DNA of 64,000 nucleotides from contig JAZUPZ010000024.1 in assembly GCA_045605445.1 (NCBI GenBank), positions 1 through 64,000 on the forward strand, in the 5' to 3' direction. This document shows positions 48,995 through 57,717 of this stretch, in pieces. Source of the DNA: CAZMHL01 sp045605445. Its GTDB lineage: Bacteria; Bacillota; Clostridia; RGIG6154. The translations under genes were made by a program, and so were the position numbers. Positions within the stretch are counted from its first letter, which is position 1; each line of letters opens with the position of its first letter. The notes under the pieces were generated by a model. The model was given only the letters and a program-made list of their open reading frames with translations, did no database searches and had not been told where the DNA came from.

Positions 48995-51900
48995 TTACTG
49001 AAGTATTGAATTTTTCGTTATTGGTGTTATTGTTCCAAAGTCGGAAATTACGAAAAACTTAATGAAATACTTTGAAGTATCGAAATAAGTTGAGTCGATT
49101 TCCGCGCTGTAGAAGGTTTCCTTGTTTTCGCTTAATTCAACATCTTCATAAGGAAGCATTTTCACAAGCTTTAAAGGATTTTGTCTGTCGTAAACTCCAA
49201 GGATAGGCTTTACAGTTCCCTCGCCTTTCGGAAGGGTTACGGTTACATTTATATATCCGGCATAAAGCCCCGTTACCGCATCTGAGCTTGCGTAGGTTAT
49301 TTCAGATGTTACAGCCTTATCCCAGGACTGATTTACAATTCCAAAACCTGTATCATTTCCCGATGCTGTTGTTTCAGTTTTATAAACCACCTTGAAGAGA
49401 GCTTCTTTTTTTCCTTTTTTAATAAGGCTGTTTACCCAGTCGGTTATTTCAAGCTCTATATTTCCGTAAAAGGCATCGTTAAGCTTCTGAGTTGCCACAA
49501 GAGTTCCCTCTGAAACAGAAAATTCCTTCACTGTTTTTTCTTCGGTGAACTCTGCAAACATTTCATTAAAGCTCTGTTCATAGCCGTAAATATTCAGAGT
49601 TCCGCTTCCGCTTATTCCCTCTGCCATCATTTTAAGCTTTGCGGAAACAACCTGATTTCCGCCGCCGATATCAATGCTGTAGTAAGCAGCGCTCTTTTCG
49701 TCGCTTGTATTTTCATTAAGGTAATAAACAAGATATTCCGGAGAAATATAGTTACGCAACCAATTATTTCCCTTTACAAACATTTCGTTTGTCGCAGGCT
49801 TAACATAGGTATATTCCTCGTTATTTTCCGTAAAGTTCGGAACATTATTTACTCTTTTAAACTTTGCTGTAAGCTCGATATCCTTATAAGAGAAGGTTAC
49901 CTCATCGCCTGCATTATAGATTTTTTTAACAAACTCCTGTTCACCGTTGCCAACATTTTCTTCGGCATAATATTCCCAGCCTGCAAATTCGTAATTTTCA
50001 TCAATTATTACCGGTGCAACAGCGGTATACTTTTCGCCATATTTGCCTGAAACGCTTTCAACGCCTTCTGCTATATCGCCATTTACGTTAAAGCTTATGC
50101 TGTTTACATTTGAATAATTGTCATATTCATAAACAAGGGTTCCGCCGCTGCAGTTACCAAGAAACACCTCGTTTGAAACCGGAGAGAACTGAACTGTGTA
50201 AATTGTCATTGGTCCTCTTGCGCCGGGAACGGGATACCAGGTTTCGCCGCCGTCTCTTGTTTCAACAATACCGTGGCAGGATACGCCCGCATTTGTGCAT
50301 TTAACGCCTGCAATAAGGTGATTTTTGTCTTTTGGATTCTGGGCAATTTCGTTAACCATTGCCTTCATTTCGTTGCTTTCGGTTCCCACAATTCCGCTTG
50401 TTTCTCTTTTGGTAACACGGGTCAGAGTTCCGTCTTCATTTATTGTGAACTTTGAAATCCAGCCTGCACTGTGACCTACCCAGAACACGTTTTTATCAAA
50501 CAAATCAGGGCAGATTGTTGATGCACCTGAGGAAACGTTAACCTCTGTCCAGTTTAGCCCCGCATCTGTTGTATAAGAAAAATATTTTGAATTGGAGCTG
50601 TCAATTGAAAATCTTACTTTATCATCAACTGTTGAAATTGCATTGTAGCGTCTTTCGTTTTTGAGCCAGTTTACGCCATTGTCGTAGCTTGTATAATGAG
50701 GTGAATAAATTATGTTTTTATTATTCATATCATAAACAAGAAAAGTCCAGGGAACCTCTGTATCTGCTCCCTCTATGGTTGACCAGGTTGTTCCGCCGTC
50801 AAAAGAAACCTTCATTGTCTGGGTGTACCAGTCCCCGGAGTTTGCAAAAATATGATTTGAATCGTTAGGGTCAATAAGAACCGATTTACAGGTTCCCGTT
50901 ACTCCTGCCATATGCGCAGTCGGAAGTGTTTCTCCGTCATAAGGAATGTCTGTAACGCCAAGACCTTTATCGGTGTATGCCATCCAGAGTCTGTTGTCTT
51001 TATCAAAATAGAACTGATTCACATAGTTTCCTGAAAAACCGCTGCAGCTGATTTCATAGGAAACACCGCCGTTGGTTGATTTATAAACAATATCGCCAAA
51101 GGAGAAGAACATTAAATCTGGGTCTGATGCACACATTGCAAAGCCTTCGCAGGCATAGCCTCTATAGTGAGTTGTGTATCTGTCATTTTCAGTAAGAGTA
51201 GGCTTCTTCCAGGTTGTTCCCATATCGGTACTGTAAGCATAGGGAATTGTCATATTGTTGAAAATCATATGAATATTTGTTTTTCCGTTTTTGGGATAAC
51301 TGAACTTTACCGAGGTAGGATAATATTTTCCGTTGTTGTATTTATAAAAGCTCATTGTCTCCCAGGTTTTACCTGCATCGAAGGATTTATAAACAAGGCT
51401 TCCGGCTGAAACTGAAATCCAGTGATTTGGATTAAGAGGATTTACCGCAAGGCTGTAGCCTGTGCCTGTTCCAAGAGCTTCAATTTTTGACCAGTTTGCT
51501 CCGCCGTCTCTTGAAATATTAAAGCCGCCGAAGGTTGCTGTTACAATAGTATTTCCGTCGGGAGAAACATAAAGATTTCCAACGTATTTATCTGCAAGAG
51601 CAGTATAACTGCTGTTGGTATAATCAGCCGTAAAGAAGGGCGCTTCTGCATTGTCTGTATAAACAAGCTTTGCAAGGCAGTTAAAAGTGTCGCCATCGTC
51701 GGTTGACTTAAACACGCCCTCTGATGTAAGAGCGTAAACATTGTTATTGTCGTCAAAGCAGATAAGAGTATCTGTGCTTGTAGCAGAAATTGTATTGCTT
51801 GAAATCACCTGCTTCCAGGTAAGTCCCGCATCGTTTGAACGCCAGATACCGTCCTGGCCTGTACGAACAGCCTTGTTTACAGAGCTGCTGTCAGTTCCCG

Positions 51901-52324
51901 TTGTACTTGTCTGTGCCATATAAACGGCTCTTTCGTATTTTGGGTGCCACTGAATATCGGTAACAGCCCAGGTGTTTGAGCCTTCACGGAGCTGATACCA
52001 GTTTTCACCGCCGTCGGTACTTCTCCATGCACCGGAGGTATCAACACCGAACATTACATAGTCGGGATTAACAGGGGATATACCAAAACAGGTAATAACC
52101 TGTCCGCCCTCGCCGCCGCGTACTCCGTTTTTGGCATCTGCCGCAGTCTGCATATGGTAAAGCTTGAACCAGGGAGTATATCTCGTAGTTGTCATATTTT
52201 CCGCATAAGGAAGATATTCCGCATCGCTTCCTTCGGGAATTGATCTGTAGTCTGTGTAAGCAAAAGATGAAACCGCTGAAAAAAGCATTACCACAGACAA
52301 AATCAGGCTTAAAATCTTTTTCAT
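48995..52324 (-). CDS. Large secreted BNR/GH74-like beta-propeller protein
   Basis: 1109 residues. Signal peptide ILSLILSVVMLFSAVSSFAY (about residues 4-23). Residues about 60-735 form a beta-propeller with Asp-box repeats (STDGGENWYQL, SNDAGLTWKQV, SFDAGKTWETM, STNGGVSYEI, SFDGGTTWSTI, TRDGGETWYPV). About 745-825 is an InlB/Listeria-Bacteroides-like repeat (YEFAGWEYYAEE). About 840-1000 resembles a DNRLRE/TGc-type beta-sandwich (AAYYSIDIGGGNQ), then a C-terminal domain. No stalk or LPXTG anchor. It resembles GH74 xyloglucanase-like proteins and probably recognises plant polysaccharide; catalytic residues were not verified. Confidence 0.82.
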   Translation of the reverse strand: MKKILSLILSVVMLFSAVSSFAYTDYRSIPEGSDAEYLPYAENMTTTRYTPWFKLYHMQTAADAKNGVRGGEGGQVITCFGISPVNPDYVMFGVDTSGAWRSTDGGENWYQLREGSNTWAVTDIQWHPKYERAVYMAQTSTTGTDSSSVNKAVRTGQDGIWRSNDAGLTWKQVISSNTISATSTDTLICFDDNNNVYALTSEGVFKSTDDGDTFNCLAKLVYTDNAEAPFFTADYTNSSYTALADKYVGNLYVSPDGNTIVTATFGGFNISRDGGANWSKIEALGTGTGYSLAVNPLNPNHWISVSAGSLVYKSFDAGKTWETMSFYKYNNGKYYPTSVKFSYPKNGKTNIHMIFNNMTIPYAYSTDMGTTWKKPTLTENDRYTTHYRGYACEGFAMCASDPDLMFFSFGDIVYKSTNGGVSYEISCSGFSGNYVNQFYFDKDNRLWMAYTDKGLGVTDIPYDGETLPTAHMAGVTGTCKSVLIDPNDSNHIFANSGDWYTQTMKVSFDGGTTWSTIEGADTEVPWTFLVYDMNNKNIIYSPHYTSYDNGVNWLKNERRYNAISTVDDKVRFSIDSSNSKYFSYTTDAGLNWTEVNVSSGASTICPDLFDKNVFWVGHSAGWISKFTINEDGTLTRVTKRETSGIVGTESNEMKAMVNEIAQNPKDKNHLIAGVKCTNAGVSCHGIVETRDGGETWYPVPGARGPMTIYTVQFSPVSNEVFLGNCSGGTLVYEYDNYSNVNSISFNVNGDIAEGVESVSGKYGEKYTAVAPVIIDENYEFAGWEYYAEENVGNGEQEFVKKIYNAGDEVTFSYKDIELTAKFKRVNNVPNFTENNEEYTYVKPATNEMFVKGNNWLRNYISPEYLVYYLNENTSDEKSAAYYSIDIGGGNQVVSAKLKMMAEGISGSGTLNIYGYEQSFNEMFAEFTEEKTVKEFSVSEGTLVATQKLNDAFYGNIELEITDWVNSLIKKGKKEALFKVVYKTETTASGNDTGFGIVNQSWDKAVTSEITYASSDAVTGLYAGYINVTVTLPKGEGTVKPILGVYDRQNPLKLVKMLPYEDVELSENKETFYSAEIDSTYFDTSKYFIKFFVISDFGTITPITKNSILQ

Positions 52325-52373
52325 AATTCATTCTCCTTTTCCGATTTTCATCCCGATTTTGATTATAACACAA

Positions 52374-53846
52374 CTACCCTATCAGTGCAAGTTTTACCGA
52401 GTTTGTTCCCAAATGTATGTTCAGGGCTGTTCCTTCCTTTTTGAAGCTTACAGTTTTTGTTTCAGGCTTAAGCTCTGCCGCCTGCTTTATAAGCTCTCTT
52501 TCTCCCTGGTCGGGATACGTTGGTGAGCCAAGCTCAAGATATTTTGTATAGGAATTTGCCTTATTCCTGTCAATTTTATAAAATGTTATCTGTTTTTCGC
52601 CGGAAACTCCCTTTATTTCAACAGATATTTCCTCTTCATTCTCTTTTCCTATTTCTTCAACGCTGTTATAGAAAAGAATTGCAAGCTTTTCCTTAGTTGC
52701 TATAACGCCGAGATTTTCATCTTCAAAATCTGTCGGAAGCTGATTTTCAAAAAGCTTTGCGCCAAGAGCATAGGCATTGTAAATTGGTTTTTTAAAGCCG
52801 TTAAGGGTAAAGAAATTACAATAACCTTCAAAGTCTTTTTTAAGCCAGTGCTGCCCCGAAAGACAGATAAGCATTTTTGAAAGAGGAATTTTCTTTTCTC
52901 TTCTCATTTTGCTCATTTTGTCAATCATTTTAAAATAAAAGGCGCTGAAATACTCGTTGTTTCTTATATAAATTTTCGGACAGAAGTCCATATTTTTAAA
53001 GCCGGAGGCAGAAACGCTCCATTCGTCGATTACAATTTCCTTTGCCGGATTTCCGACAGTTTCTGAAATTTCATAAATTAACTCTGTTCGCTTTAAAATA
53101 TTATCAACGTGGGGCGATTCGCCATCATTTATGGCAGAAGCTCCCGTTGCATAGGTATGAATGGAAACAAAGTCCATTTTATCTCCCACCGCCGAAAGCA
53201 CCTTTGTTATAAATTCAAGATTTGACGAAGCCGAGGGTCCGCCTGCCTTTATTTCGGGGCAGGCTCTTTTCACACCGCTGTAAAAAGCATTGTAAAGCCT
53301 TATGTAACCGTCAACCTTGCTCTGGTCAAAGGCTTCTCCCCTGTTATTGTTCAGCCAGTACCAGTGGTCGGGCTCATTCCAGCAATGAATATACCACTCT
53401 TTTGCCCTTTCGCCGTATCTTTCAAGAAGATGCTTTGTAAATTTATAACAAACTTCTTCCCAAAGGGCATAGTCCTTTGGCTCGGAAAAATTAAAGGTTT
53501 TGTTTTTGTATCTGGGCATATTGGCTATCAGTTCTTTGTCCTTTGCAATACAAAGGGGCATAAAATTGTAGCAGATAAGCAGCTTAAAGCCCTTTTCAAC
53601 CATATAGTCAAAGCGCTTGTCGGTAAGAGTAAAATCATAAACAAGCTCTCCGTTTTTTTCTGAGACAACATCTTCAAACATTGAATAAAGCCTTACAAGC
53701 TTTGCAACCTTATCCTTTGCCACATTTTCAAGAATTTCCCTTCCCCATATATCCTCAACCGCATCGGTTGGGTGAAAATGAATATTATTCCAGAAGTTTT
53801 CGTTTTTAAAAGTTTCTTTTTCAGTATCAATAATTATTTTTTTCAT
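52374..53846 (-). CDS. GH39-like glycoside hydrolase
   Basis: 490 residues, start ATG 53846 (MKKIIIDTEKETFKNENFWN) with GAGAGGTG; the longer ORF reaches far into the divergent RluA gene and is not real. Acid/base region WYIHCWNEPDHWYWLN (about residue 140) and nucleophile region EIVIDEWSVSASG (about 255) follow the GH39 pattern, and SIHTYATGAS also fits. No signal peptide, so cytosolic; it would act on imported xylan- or uronic-acid-containing oligosaccharides. It follows the large secreted propeller gene region on the same strand (upstream in transcription), so they may form one operon, 49 bp apart. Confidence 0.82.
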   Translation of the reverse strand: MKKIIIDTEKETFKNENFWNNIHFHPTDAVEDIWGREILENVAKDKVAKLVRLYSMFEDVVSEKNGELVYDFTLTDKRFDYMVEKGFKLLICYNFMPLCIAKDKELIANMPRYKNKTFNFSEPKDYALWEEVCYKFTKHLLERYGERAKEWYIHCWNEPDHWYWLNNNRGEAFDQSKVDGYIRLYNAFYSGVKRACPEIKAGGPSASSNLEFITKVLSAVGDKMDFVSIHTYATGASAINDGESPHVDNILKRTELIYEISETVGNPAKEIVIDEWSVSASGFKNMDFCPKIYIRNNEYFSAFYFKMIDKMSKMRREKKIPLSKMLICLSGQHWLKKDFEGYCNFFTLNGFKKPIYNAYALGAKLFENQLPTDFEDENLGVIATKEKLAILFYNSVEEIGKENEEEISVEIKGVSGEKQITFYKIDRNKANSYTKYLELGSPTYPDQGERELIKQAAELKPETKTVSFKKEGTALNIHLGTNSVKLALIG

Positions 53847-53948
53847 AGCACACCTCTCTTTTTTTATTATATCAGTCAAAGCGGGCTTTTGAAATAAATC
53901 ATTCGACTTTTTATTTACACTTTTCGAAACCTGTGCTAAAATAAAGCT

Positions 53949-54812
53949 ATGAGAGAACTTAAACTTATAATAAGCGAAAAAAACGCGCAATACACCGTTG
54001 GTCAGCTTATAAAAAACCATTTTAAAATATCCGCAAGGCTTCTTACAAAGCTTAAGCAAAACGACCTTATTAAACTTAACGGAGAACACGTTACCGTAAG
54101 AGGAAAGGTTAAGGTTGGCGACGAGCTTAAGCTTATTATGCCCGAAAGCTCCTCGCTGAACGTTATTCCCGTAAACCTTCCTCTTGACATTGTTTACGAG
54201 GACGAGGACCTTCTTATTGTAAACAAGCCGAAAAATATGCCCGTTCATCCGAGTATGAATAATTATGACAATACTCTCGGCAACGCCGTAAGGTATTATT
54301 TTAAAGACATTCCCTTTGTTTACCGTCCCGTAAACCGCCTTGACAGAGACACTACGGGGCTTGTTATTGTGGCAAAAACCCCTCAGGCAAGTCATTCTCT
54401 TTCAATGCAGATGCAAAATAACAAATTCAAAAAAACATATCTTGCCATAACAGAGGGCATTCCCTCGCCATTGCAGGGGATTATTAACGCACCAATTACC
54501 AGAGAGCAGGAAAGCATTATAAAAAGATGCGTAAGAGAAGACGGGCAACGGGCGGTTACCGAGTATAAAATAATTCGAAAGGGCAATAATAAATCTGTAG
54601 CGGAAATTCTGCTTCATACGGGAAGAACCCATCAGATAAGGGTTCATTTTGCCCACATAGGCTTCCCGCTTTATGCAGATTCCCTTTACGGCAGGGAAAT
54701 TGAGGGCGAAACCTTTAACCTTCATTGCTTCAGGCTTGAATTTTTTCACCCCATAACGGGAAAAGAAATGAAAATTGAATGTCCTCCGCCGGAAATTTTT
54801 ACAAATTTTTAA
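53949..54812 (+). CDS. RluA-family pseudouridine synthase
   Basis: 287 residues. N-terminal S4-like RNA-binding segment (about 10-65, VGQLIKNHFKISARLLTKLK), catalytic motif NRLDRDTTGLVIVAKT with the essential Asp, and HTGRTHQIRVHFAHIGFPLY near the C-terminus. It isomerises uridine in rRNA or tRNA; the target (RluC/RluD/YhcT-like) cannot be told. Divergent from GH39. It is followed by the tRNA-Asp promoter. Confidence 0.93.
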   Translation: MRELKLIISEKNAQYTVGQLIKNHFKISARLLTKLKQNDLIKLNGEHVTVRGKVKVGDELKLIMPESSSLNVIPVNLPLDIVYEDEDLLIVNKPKNMPVHPSMNNYDNTLGNAVRYYFKDIPFVYRPVNRLDRDTTGLVIVAKTPQASHSLSMQMQNNKFKKTYLAITEGIPSPLQGIINAPITREQESIIKRCVREDGQRAVTEYKIIRKGNNKSVAEILLHTGRTHQIRVHFAHIGFPLYADSLYGREIEGETFNLHCFRLEFFHPITGKEMKIECPPPEIFTNF

Positions 54813-54820
54813 ATTAGGTA

Positions 54821-54849
54821 TTGTCAAATTGAATATTTTGTGATATAAT
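54821..54849 (+). promoter_or_regulatory. Promoter of the tRNA-Asp/tRNA-Thr genes
   Basis: -35 TTGTCA (54821-54826), 17-bp spacer, -10 TATAAT (54844-54849). Confidence 0.85.
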
Positions 54850-54891
54850 AGCAACGTTAACGACTGAACAGAAAAAATCGGTCGTAGATGC

Positions 54892-54968
54892 GGCCCGGTA
54901 GTTCAGTTGGTTAGAACGCCTGCCTGTCACGCAGGAGGTCGAGAGTTCGAGTCTCTTCCGGGTCGCCA
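54892..54968 (+). tRNA. tRNA-Asp (anticodon GTC)
   Basis: 77 nt with encoded CCA. Acceptor GGCCCGG pairs with CCGGGTC (one G-U), anticodon stem CCTGC/GCAGG with loop CTGTCAC (GTC), T arm GAGAGTTCGAGTCTC. Standard class I cloverleaf. Confidence 0.97.
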
Positions 54969-54975
54969 TTTTTTT

Positions 54976-55051
54976 GCTGTTGTAGCTCAGATGGTAGAGC
55001 ACCACATTGGTAGTGTGGAGGTCACGGGTTCGATTCCCGTCAACAGCTCCA
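54976..55051 (+). tRNA. tRNA-Thr (anticodon GGT)
   Basis: 76 nt with encoded CCA. Acceptor GCTGTTG/CAACAGC, anticodon stem CCACA/TGTGG with loop TTGGTAG (GGT), T arm CGGGTTCGATTCCCG. Seven bases after tRNA-Asp. Its 3' end and terminator form part of a fold-back. Confidence 0.97.
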
Positions 55052-55250
55052 ATAAAAAAACACCCTTTCGGGTGTTTTTTTATTGGATTTAATTCGTGGG
55101 GAATCGAACCCTGAGAGGGCACTTGCCGTTAAGAAAACAATTGATAATTGTTTTTAGGCAAGTGGTACGAATCGGGTACCGAAACCGTAGATTTTGGTCG
55201 ATGAGTACGGGAAGCTTTCAACGAAAGATTCCTTCCCGTCAACACGTCGC
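55052..55250. mobile_element. tRNA-linked fold-back element, second copy
   Basis: After the terminator comes an inverted copy of the tRNA T-arm (GGGAATCGAACCC), then GAGAGGGCACTTGCCGTTAA and a nested hairpin (outer CACTTGCC/GGCAAGTG, inner AAAACAAT/ATTGTTTT), a GGTACCGAA-led segment, and a short hairpin (CTTTC/GAAAG). It ends with TTCCCGTCAACA, a partial direct repeat of the tRNA-Thr 3' end (55034-55045 and 55233-55244). Compared with the tRNA-Ser copy, stem bases differ in compensating pairs. No gene inside. Confidence 0.5.
55058..55082 (+). terminator. Terminator of the tRNA-Asp/Thr operon
   Basis: ACACCC/GGGTGT stem with TTTC loop and T-run. The stem extends to the full arms CCAATAAAAAAACACCC and GGGTGTTTTTTTATTGG. 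Confidence 0.9.
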
Positions 55251-55252
55251 AA

Positions 55253-55518
55253 CAAACTCCGTTTCATTCGAAAATACTTTCTGTATTTTCTCATATTCTC
55301 CGTTGTTGCTCCTCTTCCGACAAAAGCCCTCTTCGTTTAGCCTTTTGTCGGCTTTTAAAACCTTTCTGTTTTCATTTTTTTCGGAAACGTGTTCAGCAAA
55401 TATTCAAACTCCGTTTCATTCGAAAATACTTTCTGTATTTTCTCATATTCTCCGTTGTTGCTCCTCTTCCGACAAAAGCCCTCTTCGTTTAGCCTTTTGT
55501 CGGCTTTTAAAACCTTTC
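55253..55518. repeat. Perfect 114-bp direct repeat
   Basis: Bases 55253-55366 and 55405-55518 are identical, separated by 38 bp. Each copy contains two hairpins, GAAAATAC/GTATTTTC and GACAAAAG/CTTTTGTC. No credible gene here: the ORFs repeat with the DNA and lack ribosome sites. The phrase CCTTTCGGGTGTTT occurs at the tRNA terminator (55066-55079) and again at 55513-55526, just after the second copy. Confidence 0.85.
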
Positions 55519-55549
55519 GGGTGTTTCAGGCTGTAAGCTGTCTTATTCT

Positions 55550-56278
55550 TTACTTCAAAGAGAACCAAATTCCGCCTGTACCGTTATAATCCAATCCGTA
55601 TGCGAGCTTAGGATTTGCATCGTCTTTTTTCACCAGGAAAACAGCATAACCTTCGGTATTTCCGCCGGTATAAAGTTTTCCGCCCAATTGAGGTTCAGGT
55701 TCAACAACCGAACAACTTTCCATTTCTTCGTTATTTGAGCTGTACGCCTCAAAATCATAGTAATTAACACTTACGGCAAAGTCGCCTTTTGTATTTACCA
55801 CGGAATATGCTATTTTGGCAAGAACATATTCATAACCCTGAGGAGCTTCATCATTAAACCTATTAGCTTCTTTTATTTTTTTCCATGCTTCTTCTCCGCG
55901 CGTTGTTTCTACTACTCTTATAGCAACAGTATAATTATCCTCTGCAAACCATTCGCTTGTTTTAGTATAAGTCTGAACAGTATTTAAAGGAGCAGGATTC
56001 ATTCTTGAGTACACATTTCCGGCTGAAGGCGCAGTTCCAACTTCTGCCTGTCTTAATTCTTCATTCCATGTTACAGGAACACCTAAAGCTTCACCCATTG
56101 CACGAAGAGGAAGATATGTTCTTCCTTCAACCTCAAGAGCAGGAGGGTCTGAAACAAATTCTTTTCCATTTACCAAAACTTTAAAATCAACCGGATTTGC
56201 CACATAAGAAACGGCAAATGCCCCCAATGCACCAAACAGCATTGCTCCAATCAAAAAACCGCAAATAAATTTTTTCAT
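55550..56278 (-). CDS. Secreted stalk-domain protein with DUF4352-like C-terminus
   Basis: 242 residues. N-terminal signal/anchor helix (ICGFLIGAMLFGALGAFAVS) followed by a copper-amine-oxidase N-terminal-like (stalk) domain, about residues 30-80: VDFKVLVNGKEF, VEGRTYLPLRAMGEALGVPV, TWNEELRQAEVG. The C-terminal part (about 105-240) has an immunoglobulin-like look with EYVLAKIAYSVVNTKGDFAV and GYAVFLVKKDDANPKLAYGL, as in DUF4352 proteins. Function unknown, probably cell-surface. A structured leader with a terminator precedes it, implying conditional expression. Confidence 0.8.
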   Translation of the reverse strand: MKKFICGFLIGAMLFGALGAFAVSYVANPVDFKVLVNGKEFVSDPPALEVEGRTYLPLRAMGEALGVPVTWNEELRQAEVGTAPSAGNVYSRMNPAPLNTVQTYTKTSEWFAEDNYTVAIRVVETTRGEEAWKKIKEANRFNDEAPQGYEYVLAKIAYSVVNTKGDFAVSVNYYDFEAYSSNNEEMESCSVVEPEPQLGGKLYTGGNTEGYAVFLVKKDDANPKLAYGLDYNGTGGIWFSLK

Positions 56279-56338
56279 ACTTTTTCTCCTTTATAGTATT
56301 TGCTTCGTTTTTATTTGATGACCTCCTCTTTATGTATT

Positions 56339-56505
56339 AAAAAAGCGTGTAGCCACTCAGAGTTACACGCCGAAAAACACATAACTCCGATAGCCGCCAA
56401 GCAAGTATACAAATCATAAATGCATACAAAAACGAAGCATGTATTTTTACCAAATGGTATAAAAATACGCACCTATGATTTAATATTCACTTGCTTGGCA
56501 ATTTT
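56339..56505 (-). promoter_or_regulatory. Structured leader with terminator upstream of the stalk-protein gene
   Basis: No gene in the 360 bases 56279-56638. On the minus strand, first a long arm GCCAAGCAAGT (56489-56499) pairs with ACTTGCTTGGC (56396-56406), enclosing TAAATCATA-like arms AAATCATA/TATGATTT and an inner hairpin GTATTTTTA/TAtAAAAATAC; then GGAGTTA can pair with TAACTC; then the terminator GCGTGTA/TACACGC with TTTTTT (56339-56370). The GAGTTA/TAACTC pairing and the terminator share bases, so they exclude each other. Class unknown. Confidence 0.55.
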
Positions 56506-56638
56506 TATTCTAACATAAAAGACAGACAAATGCAAATCCTTCATTTCCAAAACTGCAAAGTTTATTTCAATTTGTGCATTATTATTGACTTTGCAATATT
56601 TTTATGATACTTTTAAAAAAACGAATGAGGTATTTATT

Positions 56639-57712
56639 ATGAAATATATTTCAGAAAAAGCTCCCGAAATAACCTTTAAGAATGAGCTTTTTGTAAACCA
56701 CGAAGAAAAGACAAGAAGCGGACATTTGGGGCATGCAATGGTTGAGTGTAAAAACGGCGATATTTTAGCTTTTTATTCCAACTGTTCGGGTGAACATCCG
56801 GGCTATCCTCACGGCGGACACACGATGAAAGGCTGGGTTGAATACAAGCGCTCAAAAGACAGAGGCATTACCTGGGGCAAGCCTGAAATTCTTAAATATT
56901 CTTACGACTGTTTTGAAGAGGGCAGGCATTTTATCGGCTGTGAAAAAGCAGTTGTATGCGATGACGGAAGCATTGTTCTTTTCTGCCTTAAAAATATGGG
57001 CGACTCTTTTGAGCCCTATGACGTTCCTACTTATCTTATAAGCAGGGATAACGGCCACACCTGGTCTGAGGCTCAGAATTTTATGAATGAAAGAGGCAGA
57101 ATTTACGATGCCGCATACAAAAACGGAAAAATTTACGTTCTTGAATTCTGTCACTCTACCGAAAAGGGATTTATTTGCGAAGAGGAAAACGTTTTCTACA
57201 AAATGTTCATAAGCAATGACAACGGCAAAAGTTTCAATCTTTTAAGTGAAATTCCCTTTAACACTCTGGGCCATGCTTACGGAAACTTTATTATAAGAGA
57301 AGATAACAGCATAGTTTTTTATGCATACAATCAAAAGGACGAATACAACTTAACCTGCCTTATAAGTAACGATATGGGCAAAAGCTGGGGCGAGCCCTTT
57401 AAATCAAGGGTTGACAAAATTGCAAGAAATCCGCAGGTTGGTTACTTAAACGGATATTACGTTCTCCACGCAAGAAGCGAAAAGGGCGTTAACTTTGTAT
57501 TTTATTATTCAAAGGATGCGGTTAACTGGAGCGAGGGCACAATTGTTTCAGAGCTTTTAGAGGGAAAACCCCGAGGCGGCTGCTACTACTCAAACAACCT
57601 GAATATTAAAGGCAACGATGGTGTTGAGCGAATGCTGGTTCAGTATTCAGAGCAGTATATGCACGAGAGTGCCCGTGTTAACATAATGCACGCGTGGATT
57701 AGTATAGAATAA
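56639..57712 (+). CDS. Exo-alpha-sialidase/BNR-repeat-like protein, cytosolic
   Basis: 357 residues from ATG 56639 (MKYISEKAPEITF), RBS TGAGGT. Six-bladed propeller with Asp-box repeats: SKDRGITWGKP, SRDNGHTWSEA, SNDNGKSFNLL, SNDMGKSWGEP, SKDAVNWSEG. No signal peptide. It is similar in layout to sialidase-superfamily proteins and to unassigned neuraminidase-like enzymes, but the catalytic Arg triad was not verified; another hydrolase activity on a sugar is possible. Confidence 0.72.
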   Translation: MKYISEKAPEITFKNELFVNHEEKTRSGHLGHAMVECKNGDILAFYSNCSGEHPGYPHGGHTMKGWVEYKRSKDRGITWGKPEILKYSYDCFEEGRHFIGCEKAVVCDDGSIVLFCLKNMGDSFEPYDVPTYLISRDNGHTWSEAQNFMNERGRIYDAAYKNGKIYVLEFCHSTEKGFICEEENVFYKMFISNDNGKSFNLLSEIPFNTLGHAYGNFIIREDNSIVFYAYNQKDEYNLTCLISNDMGKSWGEPFKSRVDKIARNPQVGYLNGYYVLHARSEKGVNFVFYYSKDAVNWSEGTIVSELLEGKPRGGCYYSNNLNIKGNDGVERMLVQYSEQYMHESARVNIMHAWISIE

Positions 57713-57717
57713 TTTAC

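Noticed and set aside
51000..52373. Short ORFs antisense or out of frame within the large propeller gene
   Set aside because: Shadow frames of a well-supported long coding sequence.
53847..54395. N-terminal extension of the GH39 ORF over the RluA-type gene
   Set aside because: The extension has no RBS, reads the RluA gene antisense, and the clear GAGAGGTG-supported ATG is at 53846.
55096..55589. 146- and 66-codon ORFs over the 114-bp repeats
   Set aside because: They repeat exactly with the DNA repeat, have no ribosome site, and give Phe/Ser-rich low-complexity protein.
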